Source: Enterococcus mundtii
Lineage (GTDB): Bacteria; Bacillota; Bacilli; Lactobacillales; Enterococcaceae
Length of the DNA: 64,000 bases
Direction: 5' to 3'
Assembly: GCF_003957375.1 (NCBI RefSeq)
Contig: NZ_CP025473.1
Location: 769,501 to 833,500, forward strand
This document shows, one piece after another, positions 17,635 through 26,982 of the stretch. Each line of letters opens with the position of its first letter. Positions within the stretch are counted from its first letter, which is position 1. Below the pieces are notes generated by a model that worked only from the letters and a program-made list of their open reading frames with translations, searched no databases and was not told the DNA's origin. Both the position numbers and the translations under genes were made by a program.

Positions 17635-17928
17635 ATGTTATTAACAATGAATCTACAATTATTCGCCCACAAAAAAGGTGGCGGTTCTACATCTAACGGC
17701 CGTGACTCAGAATCAAAACGTCTAGGTGCAAAACGTGCTGACGGACAAACAGTTACAGGTGGATCAATTCTTTACCGCCAACGCGGAACAAAAATTTATC
17801 CAGGTGTGAACGTAGGTATTGGTGGAGATGACACTTTATTTGCTAAAGTTGACGGTGTTGTTCGTTTTGAACGTAAAGGTCGCGACAAAAAACAAGTGTC
17901 TGTTTATCCAGTAGCTCAAGAAGCTTAA
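17635..17928 (+). CDS. rpmA: Ribosomal protein L27 with cleavable N-terminal extension
   Basis: This 97-residue 50S protein reaches the peptidyl-transferase centre. The start is ATG 17635 after AGGAGGTG. The first ten residues end in LQLF just before AHKKGGGS, which is the Prp cleavage site of Firmicute L27. Maturation should expose the AHKKGG end. Confidence 0.98.
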   Translation: MLLTMNLQLFAHKKGGGSTSNGRDSESKRLGAKRADGQTVTGGSILYRQRGTKIYPGVNVGIGGDDTLFAKVDGVVRFERKGRDKKQVSVYPVAQEA

Positions 17929-17939
17929 TGAACAGTTGG

Positions 17940-17974
17940 CTCTATTCCTTGCCTAGCGAGGGATAGAGTTTTTT
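17940..17974 (+). terminator. Terminator of the rplU-prp-rpmA operon
   Basis: CTCTATTCC and GGGATAGAG form a nine-pair stem (one G-U pair) followed by TTTTTT, 12 bases after the rpmA stop. Confidence 0.9.
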
Positions 17975-18308
17975 CATTCTTTCTGAATCAATAATGATTT
18001 CCGGCTCAAACAGAGTCAGGCTTTTTTTGCATTGGGAGAATGATTGGCTGTAAAAATAGTTGGTTTACTATTTTCGCTAGTTCTAACTGCAAAAAGGTAT
18101 CGTGCAAAGTAAAAAAGAGATAATCGTTTTCTGTTATCTGAAAAAATAGTACACGTTTAGACTTGTCTCAATTGCTTAATAAATAAACAACAAATGTTCT
18201 TTTTTTGTTTTGAGCGTGTCTTATTTTCTTTTTGATATAAATAGTTGACGAATAGTGATTAAATCAATAGTATTAGGTTTTAAGGACAAGAGAAGAGGGG
18301 CGAAAATA
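17975..18308. other. Intergenic region upstream of the LevR-type regulator
   Basis: No gene is seen. TGATATAAA at 18234-18242 resembles an extended -10 and is the best promoter candidate for the regulator. A weak GC hairpin before a T run near 17995-18028 is not convincing as a second terminator. Confidence 0.4.
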
Positions 18309-21164
18309 TTGGCAAAACGAATTGACCGAATTTATACGTATGTCAAAGAAAAGACCGCTCATTTATCTATAGATGAAAACGATCAAGGTGTAACGACTCA
18401 AGAGATCGCGGAAGTTTTGGGTATTCAACGTACCAATAGTAGTAAAGATCTCAACAAATTAGTACGTGAAGGAAAACTAAAGAAAACGGATGGCCGTCCA
18501 GTTCGGTATGTCTATCAAGAAAGACCGACCATTGAGAAACCATTAGCCAAATATGTACCTAGTTATAAAGAAGAATTGACTCACGTAAAAAAACCGAGTC
18601 TTCAAGTAGATACGAAAGATATTTTTGCCAAAATCATTGGCGCCAATGGTAGTATGAAAAACTCAGTGGAACAAGCAAAAGCTGCCATTTTGTATCCTCC
18701 CAGAGGGTTGAACTGTTTGATCACTGGACCGACTGGTTCTGGAAAGACTTATTTCGCTCATGCGATGTTTCATTTTGCTAAAACCAATCATGTGGTGGAA
18801 GAAGACACAGAGTTGATCGTCTTTAACTGTGCCGACTATGCTAATAACCCTGAATTACTGATGAGTCATCTTTTCGGGTATGTCAAAGGTGCGTTTACAG
18901 GTGCGGAAGAAGAAAAAATGGGAATCATTGATCAAGCGGACGGCGGGATGCTTTTCTTGGATGAAATTCATCGACTCCCACCTGAAGGACAAGAAATGAT
19001 TTTTTATTTTATGGACCATGGTACCTATAGCCGATTGGGCGAAACAACGAAATCTCATGAAGCGAATGTTCGGATCGTCGGTGCAACGACTGAAGATCCA
19101 GGTTCGGCATTACTTGAGACATTTGTACGCCGTATCCCGATCAATATCAAGTTGCCTGCTTTTGATCGACGTCCAGCGAATGAAAAAATCGATTTAGTCA
19201 AAATCATGATCGCTCATGAAGCGAATCGTACGCAAAGAAAAATTTCTTTGACAGAAGATGTTGTGAAAGCGCTAATAGGCAGTGTTACTTATGGAAACAT
19301 TGGACAGTTGAAGTCGAATATCCAATTGGTATGTGCGCGAGGATTTCTAAACCACATGAACAAACCTGAAATATCGATCACGATCGATGATTTAACTGAA
19401 GGGATTCGTAGTGGTTTGATCCAACTAGCAAGTAATCGAAAAGAAATGGCAGAGTTATCCAAGATACTTGATCCTAAAATCACCGTTTTTCCGAACGATG
19501 ATGTGATGCAGTTACAGGCAGACTCCTATGAGTTGCCTTATAATCTTTACGACATTATTGGTGATAAAGCTGCTTTGCTCAAGTCAGATGGCTTGGATCA
19601 AGAAGCAATCAATCATTTTATCTCAACAGATATCAATATCCATTTAAAGTCATTCTATAAAGATCACGGTTTTTCATTTAATGCAGATAATAAGTTGGCG
19701 GAATTTGTTGACTCTAAAATTATTGAAGTAACGAATCAGATTTATCTCATGGTGAAGCAATCTTTACCATATGAGTTTCAACAAAATTTTATTTATGCGA
19801 TGAGTCTGCATATCAGCTCTTTTCTGAAACGAATCCATTTAGGAGAAGAGCGGCATACAAATGACAATATCCGAGAAATGGCTATTGATTTTCCTGAGGA
19901 ATACGCACTGGCGAAAGAAGTACGGAAACATATCGAAATGTACTTCCAAGTGGAGATCCCAGAAAGTGAAGATTACTATTTGACTGTATTACTTGTTTCA
20001 TTACGAGCTAATCAAGCAAGTGGTCGGATCGGGGTCGTTGTGGCTGCACATGGCAATAGTACCGCAAGCAGTATGGTGCAAGTGGTTCAACAGTTGCTAG
20101 ATGCGGATAACGTCCGGGCGGTTGATATGCCACTAGACATGGACCCGAAAACTGCTTTAAGTCGGATTGAGCGTAGTGTGCAAGAAGTAGATGAGGGGAG
20201 TGGAACGATTCTTCTGGTGGATATGGGTTCACTTGCGTCCTTCAATGCTCAGATACAGCAAGATACGGGTATCCCTGTTCGAACAGTCGATATGGTCACG
20301 ACTTCTTTAGTTTTAGAAACAGTACGTAAAGTGTCGGTGCTGGGAACAGATCTTGACTTGCTTTATGAATCTTTGAAGAATTTCCGAGGGTATGCTGAAG
20401 TCTCAAGTGGAAATGTTGCGGAAGCGGACGACAAACAACGAAAGGCCGTAGTGGCCATCTGTGCCTCAGGAGAGGGAACAGCACAACGAATCAAATCGTT
20501 GATCGAGCGTGCAGTCAGTAAAAGGCAAGAAGCTCAATTGGAAGTAATTGCTTTGTCCATCGTTGATTTGAAAACTAAACTACCAAAGATCCAAAAAAAT
20601 TATCAAATCATTGCGACGACTGGGATCACGGACCCGCATATCGATGCACCATTCATTCCATTGGAAAGATTTATTGATCAAAACATTGAGGTGATTTTAG
20701 ATCAATTACTGTTAGAGTCAGAGTTAGATGAAACCGAAGATGTTTTATTAAATGAAGAAACAGCCAAAAGTACATGTGTGTCATTTATCGCAGATAATTT
20801 TACATTTATCAATGGAGAAAAGTTAATCGATCCTCTTTGGAAATTTGCAGATGGGTTAATGGATTCAGCAAGCATTGATGTAAAAGAATACGGATTTATG
20901 ATCAACCTTGTTCTACATGCGGCGGGCATGATTGAGCGTGTCATCTTAAATGAACCGCTCTCTGTAGAAAATCAAGATAATCGTTCGATTAAAAACGATC
21001 CGCTCTATGTTAAAATTGTTGAGCCACTAAATGAGTTAGAAGGAAAGATCAAAGTCAAGTTTCCGTTAGAAGAAGTGTATTATCTATTGAAAATGATCAC
21101 TAACCATTTAGAGAAAAAAGAATACACTAATGAAGATATACACAAAAAAGATACACTATTTTAG
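18309..21164 (+). CDS. manR: LevR/ManR-type sigma-54 activator with PRD and EIIA domains
   Basis: This enhancer-binding activator of sigma-54 promoters controls the mannose PTS operon that follows. I take TTG 18309 (after GAGGGG), giving about 951 residues. Domains in order are an N-terminal winged helix (to about residue 80), an AAA+ domain with Walker A GPTGSGKT, sigma-54 contact loop GAFTGA and Walker B MLFLDEIH, a PRD domain (about 440-550), an EIIA-Man-like domain with VVAAHGNST, an EIIB-like segment and a second PRD at the end. PTS phosphorylation of the PRD, EIIA and EIIB histidines or cysteines is the known control mode. The 3' end overlaps its terminator. Confidence 0.92.
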   Translation: MAKRIDRIYTYVKEKTAHLSIDENDQGVTTQEIAEVLGIQRTNSSKDLNKLVREGKLKKTDGRPVRYVYQERPTIEKPLAKYVPSYKEELTHVKKPSLQVDTKDIFAKIIGANGSMKNSVEQAKAAILYPPRGLNCLITGPTGSGKTYFAHAMFHFAKTNHVVEEDTELIVFNCADYANNPELLMSHLFGYVKGAFTGAEEEKMGIIDQADGGMLFLDEIHRLPPEGQEMIFYFMDHGTYSRLGETTKSHEANVRIVGATTEDPGSALLETFVRRIPINIKLPAFDRRPANEKIDLVKIMIAHEANRTQRKISLTEDVVKALIGSVTYGNIGQLKSNIQLVCARGFLNHMNKPEISITIDDLTEGIRSGLIQLASNRKEMAELSKILDPKITVFPNDDVMQLQADSYELPYNLYDIIGDKAALLKSDGLDQEAINHFISTDINIHLKSFYKDHGFSFNADNKLAEFVDSKIIEVTNQIYLMVKQSLPYEFQQNFIYAMSLHISSFLKRIHLGEERHTNDNIREMAIDFPEEYALAKEVRKHIEMYFQVEIPESEDYYLTVLLVSLRANQASGRIGVVVAAHGNSTASSMVQVVQQLLDADNVRAVDMPLDMDPKTALSRIERSVQEVDEGSGTILLVDMGSLASFNAQIQQDTGIPVRTVDMVTTSLVLETVRKVSVLGTDLDLLYESLKNFRGYAEVSSGNVAEADDKQRKAVVAICASGEGTAQRIKSLIERAVSKRQEAQLEVIALSIVDLKTKLPKIQKNYQIIATTGITDPHIDAPFIPLERFIDQNIEVILDQLLLESELDETEDVLLNEETAKSTCVSFIADNFTFINGEKLIDPLWKFADGLMDSASIDVKEYGFMINLVLHAAGMIERVILNEPLSVENQDNRSIKNDPLYVKIVEPLNELEGKIKVKFPLEEVYYLLKMITNHLEKKEYTNEDIHKKDTLF

Positions 21165-21180
21165 TGTATCTTTTTTGTGT
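21140..21180 (+). terminator. 19-bp perfect hairpin overlapping the regulator stop
   Basis: Left arm 21140-21158 and right arm 21162-21180 are perfect complements with a three-base loop. The TTTTTTGTGT part lies in the right arm. The TAG stop of the regulator lies inside the stem. Confidence 0.75.
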
Positions 21181-21224
21181 ATTGTATAAGAAACCATTAA
21201 ATCAAGCAGTGTATCTTTTAAAAG

Positions 21225-21240
21225 TTGGCACGTTTCTTGC
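21225..21240 (+). promoter_or_regulatory. Sigma-54 (-24/-12) promoter of the mannose PTS operon
   Basis: TTGGCAC followed after five bases by TTGC, running on into TTTT, matches the sigma-54 consensus TGGCAC-N5-TTGCW. It lies about 88 bases before the first PTS gene, directly after the sigma-54 activator gene. The upstream activator site is not identified, but AGTGTATCTTTT occurs twice between 21160 and 21222. Confidence 0.9.
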
Positions 21241-21327
21241 TTTTATTAAAGTGTGCTTAACGGAAATGCTTCCGACAGAAGTGGGGAGATGTTTTGAGTA
21301 GTGATTTAATAAAAAGGAGATTTACGA

Positions 21328-21819
21328 ATGGATATTCGATTAGCACGTATAGACGATCGTTTGATCCATGGGCAAGTTGCAACTGCCTGGTCTAAATTGA
21401 CTGGCGTTGAACGTATCATCGTCATAAGTGACGTAGTAGCGAAAGACAAGTTAAGGAAGTTTCTTTTAAAAGAAGCTGCTCCACCAGGGATTATGGCAAA
21501 TGTCATCACTGTTGAAAAGATGATCCAGATCTTTGAGAGTGGACTCTTAGCGCGAACGAAAGTGATGCTTTTATTTACTAATCCTAAAGACGTTGAGAAA
21601 ATTGTCCGAAGTGGTATCCGAATTGATTCTCTAAATATCGGGGGAATGAGTTTTTCTGAAGGAAAGACCATGATCACAAATTTTGTGTCCGTCGATCAAC
21701 GAGATATCGAAGCCTTTCATTTTTTGGATGGTCAAGGTGTGGAGTTGGAGATTCGGAAGGTGCCCGCTGATCGGAAAATCTTTTTAATGGAATTACTGAC
21801 CAAAGCCAAGAAAGCATAA
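21328..21819 (+). CDS. PTS mannose-family EIIB component, stand-alone
   Basis: This 163-residue cytoplasmic EIIB accepts phosphate on His14 of the motif DDRLIHGQV and would hand it to the sugar. It is a separate EIIB ahead of a gene that already encodes a fused EIIAB. The same extra EIIB occurs in the mpt operon of other enterococci. It may phosphorylate the regulator or provide signalling rather than transport, which is an inference. AAAAGGAG precedes the ATG. It is the first gene after the -24/-12 promoter. Confidence 0.92.
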   Translation: MDIRLARIDDRLIHGQVATAWSKLTGVERIIVISDVVAKDKLRKFLLKEAAPPGIMANVITVEKMIQIFESGLLARTKVMLLFTNPKDVEKIVRSGIRIDSLNIGGMSFSEGKTMITNFVSVDQRDIEAFHFLDGQGVELEIRKVPADRKIFLMELLTKAKKA

Positions 21820-21919
21820 AATTGTTGTTGCGTAACGGTCAAATGTATCTGTTGTAAAAGGTAAGCACTTATTTTTATTTTTGATTTTGTTACAACAAAA
21901 AGAAGTAGGAGGTATAAAT

Positions 21920-22891
21920 ATGGTAGGGATTATCCTAGCAAGTCATGGGCAATTTGCTGAAGGAATCTTACAATCGGGTTCAATGATCTTTGGCGAACAA
22001 GAAAACGTCAAAGCTGTTGTTTTACAACCGAGTGAAGGTCCAGATGACTTGAGAGCCAAATTAGAAGAAGCAGTCGCTTCCTTCGATAACCAAGACGAAG
22101 TCTTATTCTTAGTTGATTTATGGGGCGGAACACCGTTCAATCAATCAAACACATTATTTGAAGAACACAAAGATAAGTGGGCAATCGTAAGTGGTTTGAA
22201 CTTGCCTATGCTGATCGAAGCATATGCTTCACGTTTTTCAATGGAATCAGCACATGAAATTGCTGCTCATATCATTGAAACAGCAAAAGAAGGCGTGAAA
22301 GTCAAACCGGAAGAATTAGAACCAGTAGTAGAAACAAAAGCTGCGGCACAAGAAGCTGCACCTTCAGGAACACCTGGTAAGTTTACTTATGTTTTAGCAC
22401 GTATTGATTCACGTTTGTTGCATGGACAAGTAGCAACTGCTTGGACAAAAACAACAAATCCAACACGGATCATCGTTGTATCTGATGCTGTAGCAAAAGA
22501 TGAGTTACGTAAAAAATTGATCCAACAAGCTGCACCTCCTGGTGTAAAAGCACACGTTGTACCAGTTGAACAAATGATCAAACTTGCAAAAGATGATCAA
22601 CACTTTGGCGGTCAACGCGCATTGCTATTGTTTGAAAATCCTCAAGATGTCGTGCGTGCAGTTGAAGGTGGCGTACCATTAGAAACAGTGAACGTCGGAT
22701 CAATGGCACATTCTCCAGGTAAAGTACAACCGAACAAAGTACTTGCTTTCAGTCAAGACGATATTGATTCATTCAATAAATTGAAAGAATCTGGCGTGAA
22801 ATTCGATGTACGTAAAGTACCGAATGACTCTAAAGGAAACATGGATGAAATTTTGAAAAAAGCGCAAGAAGAACTAAAAAATCGTGCTTAA
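21920..22891 (+). CDS. manX: PTS mannose/glucose EIIAB component
   Basis: The 323-residue fusion carries EIIA (about residues 1-130, phosphorylation site His9 in ASHGQF), an alanine/glutamate-rich linker and EIIB (about 155-323, His168 in DSRLLHGQV). It passes phosphate from HPr to the incoming hexose bound by the membrane units. The start is ATG 21920 after AGGAGG. The longer frame from 21881 has no ribosome-binding site. It corresponds to ManL/MptAB of other Firmicutes. Confidence 0.96.
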   Translation: MVGIILASHGQFAEGILQSGSMIFGEQENVKAVVLQPSEGPDDLRAKLEEAVASFDNQDEVLFLVDLWGGTPFNQSNTLFEEHKDKWAIVSGLNLPMLIEAYASRFSMESAHEIAAHIIETAKEGVKVKPEELEPVVETKAAAQEAAPSGTPGKFTYVLARIDSRLLHGQVATAWTKTTNPTRIIVVSDAVAKDELRKKLIQQAAPPGVKAHVVPVEQMIKLAKDDQHFGGQRALLLFENPQDVVRAVEGGVPLETVNVGSMAHSPGKVQPNKVLAFSQDDIDSFNKLKESGVKFDVRKVPNDSKGNMDEILKKAQEELKNRA

Positions 22892-22923
22892 TTAATTATC
22901 AGAAAAAATGGAGGATTACTATC

Positions 22924-23730
22924 ATGGATTTAAATATTATTCAAGTGATCTTAGTCATCATCGTTGCATTTTTAGCTGGTATGGAAGGAATTCTTGATGA
23001 ATTTCAATTCCATCAACCAGTTGTTGCATGTACGTTGATCGGCTTAGTAACTGGAAATCTAGTTCCTTGTCTTATCTTAGGTGGTACATTACAAATGATC
23101 GCTTTAGGTTGGGCAAATATCGGTGCCGCTGTCGCTCCCGATGCTGCATTAGCATCTGTTGCATCTGCAATTATTTTAGTTTTAGGTGGTCAAGGTTCAG
23201 CCGGCGTTTCTTCAGCAATCGCGATTGCTGTGCCACTTGCTGTTGCTGGTTTATTATTAACAATCATTTGTCGTACGATTGCGACAGCGTTTGTTCATCT
23301 GATGGATGCTGCTGCAAAAGATGGTAACTTTAGAAAAGTTGAATTATGGCATGTTGTTGCTATCTGTATGCAAGGTGTTCGTATTGCAATCCCTGCTGGT
23401 TTGATCTTAGCTATTGGTGAAGGTCCAGTAAGAAGCTTACTTGAATCTATGCCTGTTTGGTTGACAGACGGTTTAGCTATCGGTGGTGGAATGGTCGTTG
23501 CCGTAGGTTACGCAATGGTTATCAACATGATGGCTACAAAAGAAGTATGGCCATTCTTTGCAATCGGTTTTGTATTGGCAACTGTATCAGAAATCACTCT
23601 TATCGGTCTAGGCGCAATCGGTGTTGCTTTAGCTCTTATTTACTTGGCACTTTCTAAACAAGGTGGTTCAGGTAACGGCGGAAGCTCAAATACTGGTGAC
23701 CCACTAGGCGATATCATCGATAACTATTAA
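22924..23730 (+). CDS. manY: PTS mannose/glucose EIIC component
   Basis: This 268-residue membrane permease unit of the mannose PTS has many hydrophobic spans and conserved GTLQMIALGWANIGAAVAPD. The C-terminus carries a Gly/Ser/Asn-rich tail. Together with EIID it forms the sugar channel, and in related bacteria it is the receptor of class IIa bacteriocins. GGAGG precedes the ATG. EIID follows 16 bases later. Confidence 0.96.
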   Translation: MDLNIIQVILVIIVAFLAGMEGILDEFQFHQPVVACTLIGLVTGNLVPCLILGGTLQMIALGWANIGAAVAPDAALASVASAIILVLGGQGSAGVSSAIAIAVPLAVAGLLLTIICRTIATAFVHLMDAAAKDGNFRKVELWHVVAICMQGVRIAIPAGLILAIGEGPVRSLLESMPVWLTDGLAIGGGMVVAVGYAMVINMMATKEVWPFFAIGFVLATVSEITLIGLGAIGVALALIYLALSKQGGSGNGGSSNTGDPLGDIIDNY

Positions 23731-23746
23731 AGGAGGCGTTCACGAA

Positions 23747-24661
23747 ATGGCAGAAGAAAGAATTCAATTATCTAAAAAAGATCGTATTTCTGTTTGGTTG
23801 CGTTCGACTTTCCTTCAAGGATCATGGAACTACGAACGTATGCAAAATGGTGGTTGGGCATTCTCAATGATCCCAGCGATCAAAAAATTATATAAAACAA
23901 AAGAAGACCGTGCGGCTGCGTTGACTCGTCATTTAGAGTTCTTCAACACTCATCCATATGTTGCTTCACCAATTCTAGGGGTAACTCTTGCACTGGAAGA
24001 AGAACGTGCAAATGGCGCACCTGTTGATGATGTTGCGATTCAAGGGGTTAAGGTTGGTATGATGGGACCTCTAGCTGGTATCGGTGATCCAGTCTTCTGG
24101 TTTACAGTAAGACCAATCCTTGGAGCGCTAGCTGCTTCTCTAGCGATGGCTGGAAATATCTTAGGCCCAATCATTTATTTCGTCGCTTGGAATATCATCC
24201 GTATGGCATTTATGTGGTATACACAAGAATTCGGCTATAAAGCAGGTTCTAAAATCACAGAAGATTTATCTGGTGGTTTGTTGCAAGACATCACTAAAGG
24301 TGCTTCGATCTTAGGTATGTTCATCTTAGGTTCATTAGTTAACCGTTGGGTATCAATCGGCTTTGCGCCAGTAGTATCAAGCGTTAAACTTGACGAAGGT
24401 GCTTACATTGATTGGAGTAGTTTACCTGCAGGTGCAGAAGGTATCAAGAGTGCGTTGGAACAACAAGCAGCTGGCCTTTCTCTATCTGACTACAAAGTAA
24501 CAACATTACAAGACAACTTAGACAGCTTGATCCCTGGATTAGCTGCATTGTTACTAACATTGTTCTGTATGTGGTTATTGAAGAAAAAAGTTTCACCAAT
24601 CGTTATCATTCTTGGATTATTCGTAGTGGGTATTGTTTTCCACTTAATCGGATTAATGTAA
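23747..24661 (+). CDS. manZ: PTS mannose/glucose EIID component
   Basis: The 304-residue second membrane unit of the mannose PTS shows the family motifs SWNYERMQNGG near residue 26 and EEERANG, GPLAGIGDP in the middle, with a C-terminal membrane span. AGGAGG precedes the ATG. It is the last transport gene of the operon and is followed by a terminator. Confidence 0.96.
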   Translation: MAEERIQLSKKDRISVWLRSTFLQGSWNYERMQNGGWAFSMIPAIKKLYKTKEDRAAALTRHLEFFNTHPYVASPILGVTLALEEERANGAPVDDVAIQGVKVGMMGPLAGIGDPVFWFTVRPILGALAASLAMAGNILGPIIYFVAWNIIRMAFMWYTQEFGYKAGSKITEDLSGGLLQDITKGASILGMFILGSLVNRWVSIGFAPVVSSVKLDEGAYIDWSSLPAGAEGIKSALEQQAAGLSLSDYKVTTLQDNLDSLIPGLAALLLTLFCMWLLKKKVSPIVIILGLFVVGIVFHLIGLM

Positions 24662-24679
24662 TCTAAGTCAATAAAAGAC

Positions 24680-24725
24680 AAGCTGTGACAGAAATCAATC
24701 ATTGATTTTTGTTGCAGCTTTTTTC
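24680..24725 (+). terminator. Terminator after the mannose PTS genes
   Basis: AAGCTG/CAGCTT forms the outer stem and AATCA/TGATT the inner stem, followed by TTTTTTC. It separates EIID from the DUF956 gene. The stretch 24726-24971 has no gene and no clear promoter, so read-through into manO is possible. Confidence 0.8.
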
Positions 24726-24971
24726 TTAGAATGCGACGAGACTTTACTTCAGCTTTCTTCCGATCGAATGGTGGATGATTGTGGAAAACTGTTTATTAGA
24801 GATAGTATCTATGCTCGAAAAGGCATACTATTTATGATAAGATGTCTTTGATATAGAAGTAAAAAACGTGAAATTAAAAGTATGGCTAAGCTGAACGAAT
24901 GGCCAAATCATTGAAACAGTAAGACTTCTGAGTACTGTAACTTTAGATTGATTAGAAATGGAGTGCTTGAA

Positions 24972-25346
24972 ATGGTACAATCCCTAAATACAAAAGTTGA
25001 CTTAACGATGAATGCGACATCTTATCTAGGTGTGGCAGAATATGGGAAGATCATGATTGGTGACAATGGTTTTGAATTTTACAATGATCGTGATGCACGG
25101 AAATTCGTCCAGATCCCATGGGAAGAGGTAGATGTCGTGATTGCCTCGGTGATGTTCAAAGGAAAATGGATTCCACGTTTTGCGATTCGCACAAAGAAAA
25201 ACGGAACCTATTCATTTTCTGCAAAACATCCCAAGGAAGTTTTGCGCGCAGTCCGTAAGTATGTTGACCCAAGTCACATGGTTCGCTCTTTAAGTTTGAT
25301 CGACGTTGTCAAGCGAGGCGTGATCGGTATTTTCAAGCGTAAATGA
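24972..25346 (+). CDS. manO: DUF956 family protein ManO
   Basis: This 124-residue cytoplasmic protein is always found downstream of mannose PTS operons in Firmicutes and is presumed regulatory, with unknown mechanism. Conserved features are DLTMNATSYLG near the start and IPWEEVDVVIASV, giving a PH-like strand pattern. I chose ATG 24972 with AAATGGAG seven bases upstream. The longer frame from 24948 lacks one. Confidence 0.88.
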   Translation: MVQSLNTKVDLTMNATSYLGVAEYGKIMIGDNGFEFYNDRDARKFVQIPWEEVDVVIASVMFKGKWIPRFAIRTKKNGTYSFSAKHPKEVLRAVRKYVDPSHMVRSLSLIDVVKRGVIGIFKRK

Positions 25347-25423
25347 TTTGTAGCTAGCCCTCATCGTTTGCCTGCTATTTATTTCTTATGATAAAATTAA
25401 AGAGTAAAGAGGGAGGTTATACG

Positions 25424-25669
25424 ATGAGTTGGTTATGGACATTGATTGTTGGTGCAATCATTGGAGCGATTGCTGGAGCAATCACAAGTAAAGGAAATTC
25501 AATGGGATGCATCACAAATATTATTGCTGGTTTGATTGGTTCAACGATCGGTCAAGCGATTTTTGGCAACTGGGGACCAAGCGCTGCTGGTATGGCACTT
25601 ATTCCATCTATTTTAGGGGCAGTGATCTTAGTTGCAGTTGTCTCATTTTTCTTTGGTAAAAGATCTTAG
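25424..25669 (+). CDS. GlsB/YeaQ/YmgE family stress-response membrane protein
   Basis: The 81-residue protein has glycine-rich spans (GAIIGAIAGAIT; NIIAGLIGSTIGQAIFG), the hallmark of transglycosylase-associated/GlsB proteins. ATG 25424 follows GGGAGG. Members are often induced by general stress alongside Asp23/Gls24 proteins. It is followed by its own terminator. Confidence 0.88.
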   Translation: MSWLWTLIVGAIIGAIAGAITSKGNSMGCITNIIAGLIGSTIGQAIFGNWGPSAAGMALIPSILGAVILVAVVSFFFGKRS

Positions 25670-25681
25670 AAATGAAAGTCT

Positions 25682-25724
25682 AAAGCGTTTTGACTTGAGG
25701 GAAAGCTCAAGCCAAAACGCTTTG
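25682..25724 (+). terminator. Terminator after the GlsB-like gene
   Basis: AAAGCGTTTTG and CAAAACGCTTT form an 11-pair outer stem with CTTGAG/CTCAAG inside. The tail is only moderately T-rich. Confidence 0.75.
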
Positions 25725-25820
25725 TTCGTTTCTATTGAAGGAATTTATCTTTCCTATGCCTTTAAAAAAGAAAGTTTGCTATAATGATAAAAAGAGTGCA
25801 AAGAAAGAAGGAATTTACAC

Positions 25821-26885
25821 ATGATGTTACGAGTAGAAAAGTTACGCAAAAAAATGCGAGAAGCGAATCTAGATTCATTTTTGGTGACAAGTCCTTACAA
25901 TCTCCGCTATTTGACTAATTTTACAGGAACGACTGGGTTAGCGGTCATCACATTAGAGAAAGCCTTCTTTATTACGGACTTCCGTTATACAGAACAAGCA
26001 GCTGCGCAAGCGCAAGGTTTTGAGATCCTCAAAAATGTCGCACCAATTTTTGAGGAAGTCGCTGATTTGACTCGAAAAGAAGGATTGAAGAATCTAGCAT
26101 TTGAAGAACGTACAGTTTCATTTTTAGAGTATTCAGTATTGGAAGAATTACTGGATGCAGAGTTGATCCCAGTTTCTGACATGATCGAAGAATTACGGGA
26201 AGTAAAAGATGAAGATGAATTAGTGATCATTGAAAAAGCTTGTAGCATCGCTGATATGGCTTATGATCATATCCTTAAAATGATCCAACCAGGGATGACA
26301 GAGATCGAGGTCGCGAATCAATTAGATTTCTATATGCGTTCACTAGGTGCATCAGGTGTGTCTTTTGAAACCATCGTGGCAAGTGGTGTTCGTTCAGCAA
26401 TGCCACACGGAGTGGCTAGCCAAAAGATCATTGAACAAGGTGATTTGATCACGATCGATTTTGGTTGCTACTATGAAGGATACGTTTCTGACATGACACG
26501 TACGTTTGCAATCGGCGATCCTGGAGAACAACTGAAAGAAATCTATCAAATCGTTTTAGATGCCCAATTGGCAGTTCTAGAAGCAGCAAAACCTGGAGTG
26601 ACAGGTATCCAACTTGATGCAGTAGCAAGAGACTACATCAGCAAATACGGCTATGGGGAAGCATTTGGCCACTCCACTGGCCATGGTATCGGCTTAGAGA
26701 TCCATGAAGGTCCTAATGTATCTGCGCGAGCAGAGAAACCATTTGTTGTGGGCAATGTCATTACAGATGAACCAGGAATCTACTTACCAGGAATCGGTGG
26801 CGTCCGGATCGAAGATGACTTATTGATCACTGCTGAAGGAAACCGGGTATTGACTCACTCACCAAAAGAATTGATTATTTTGTGA
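25821..26885 (+). CDS. M24 family Xaa-Pro aminopeptidase
   Basis: This 354-residue cytoplasmic dinuclear-metal peptidase is expected to cleave N-terminal residues before proline. The N-terminal creatinase-like domain (residues 1-125) precedes the catalytic domain. The metal ligands are visible in DFGCYYEGYVSDMTRT (two Asp), HSTGHGIGL (His), TDEPGIY (Glu) and VRIEDD (Glu). AAGGAA precedes the ATG pair at 25821/25824. In many Firmicutes efp comes next. Here it is absent and the Asp23-like gene follows. Confidence 0.92.
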   Translation: MMLRVEKLRKKMREANLDSFLVTSPYNLRYLTNFTGTTGLAVITLEKAFFITDFRYTEQAAAQAQGFEILKNVAPIFEEVADLTRKEGLKNLAFEERTVSFLEYSVLEELLDAELIPVSDMIEELREVKDEDELVIIEKACSIADMAYDHILKMIQPGMTEIEVANQLDFYMRSLGASGVSFETIVASGVRSAMPHGVASQKIIEQGDLITIDFGCYYEGYVSDMTRTFAIGDPGEQLKEIYQIVLDAQLAVLEAAKPGVTGIQLDAVARDYISKYGYGEAFGHSTGHGIGLEIHEGPNVSARAEKPFVVGNVITDEPGIYLPGIGGVRIEDDLLITAEGNRVLTHSPKELIIL

Positions 26886-26982
26886 TAATCAGCATTTTTC
26901 AATAAATGTAAATGTCAAAACTCAGACTTTGTTATAGAAAATGGGCTCATTTAATGATACACTATAAGAGAAATCAAGCGAT

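Noticed and set aside
17995-18028. Second terminator-like stretch after rpmA
   Set aside because: The stem is short and imperfect despite the T run, and the terminator at 17940-17974 is sufficient.
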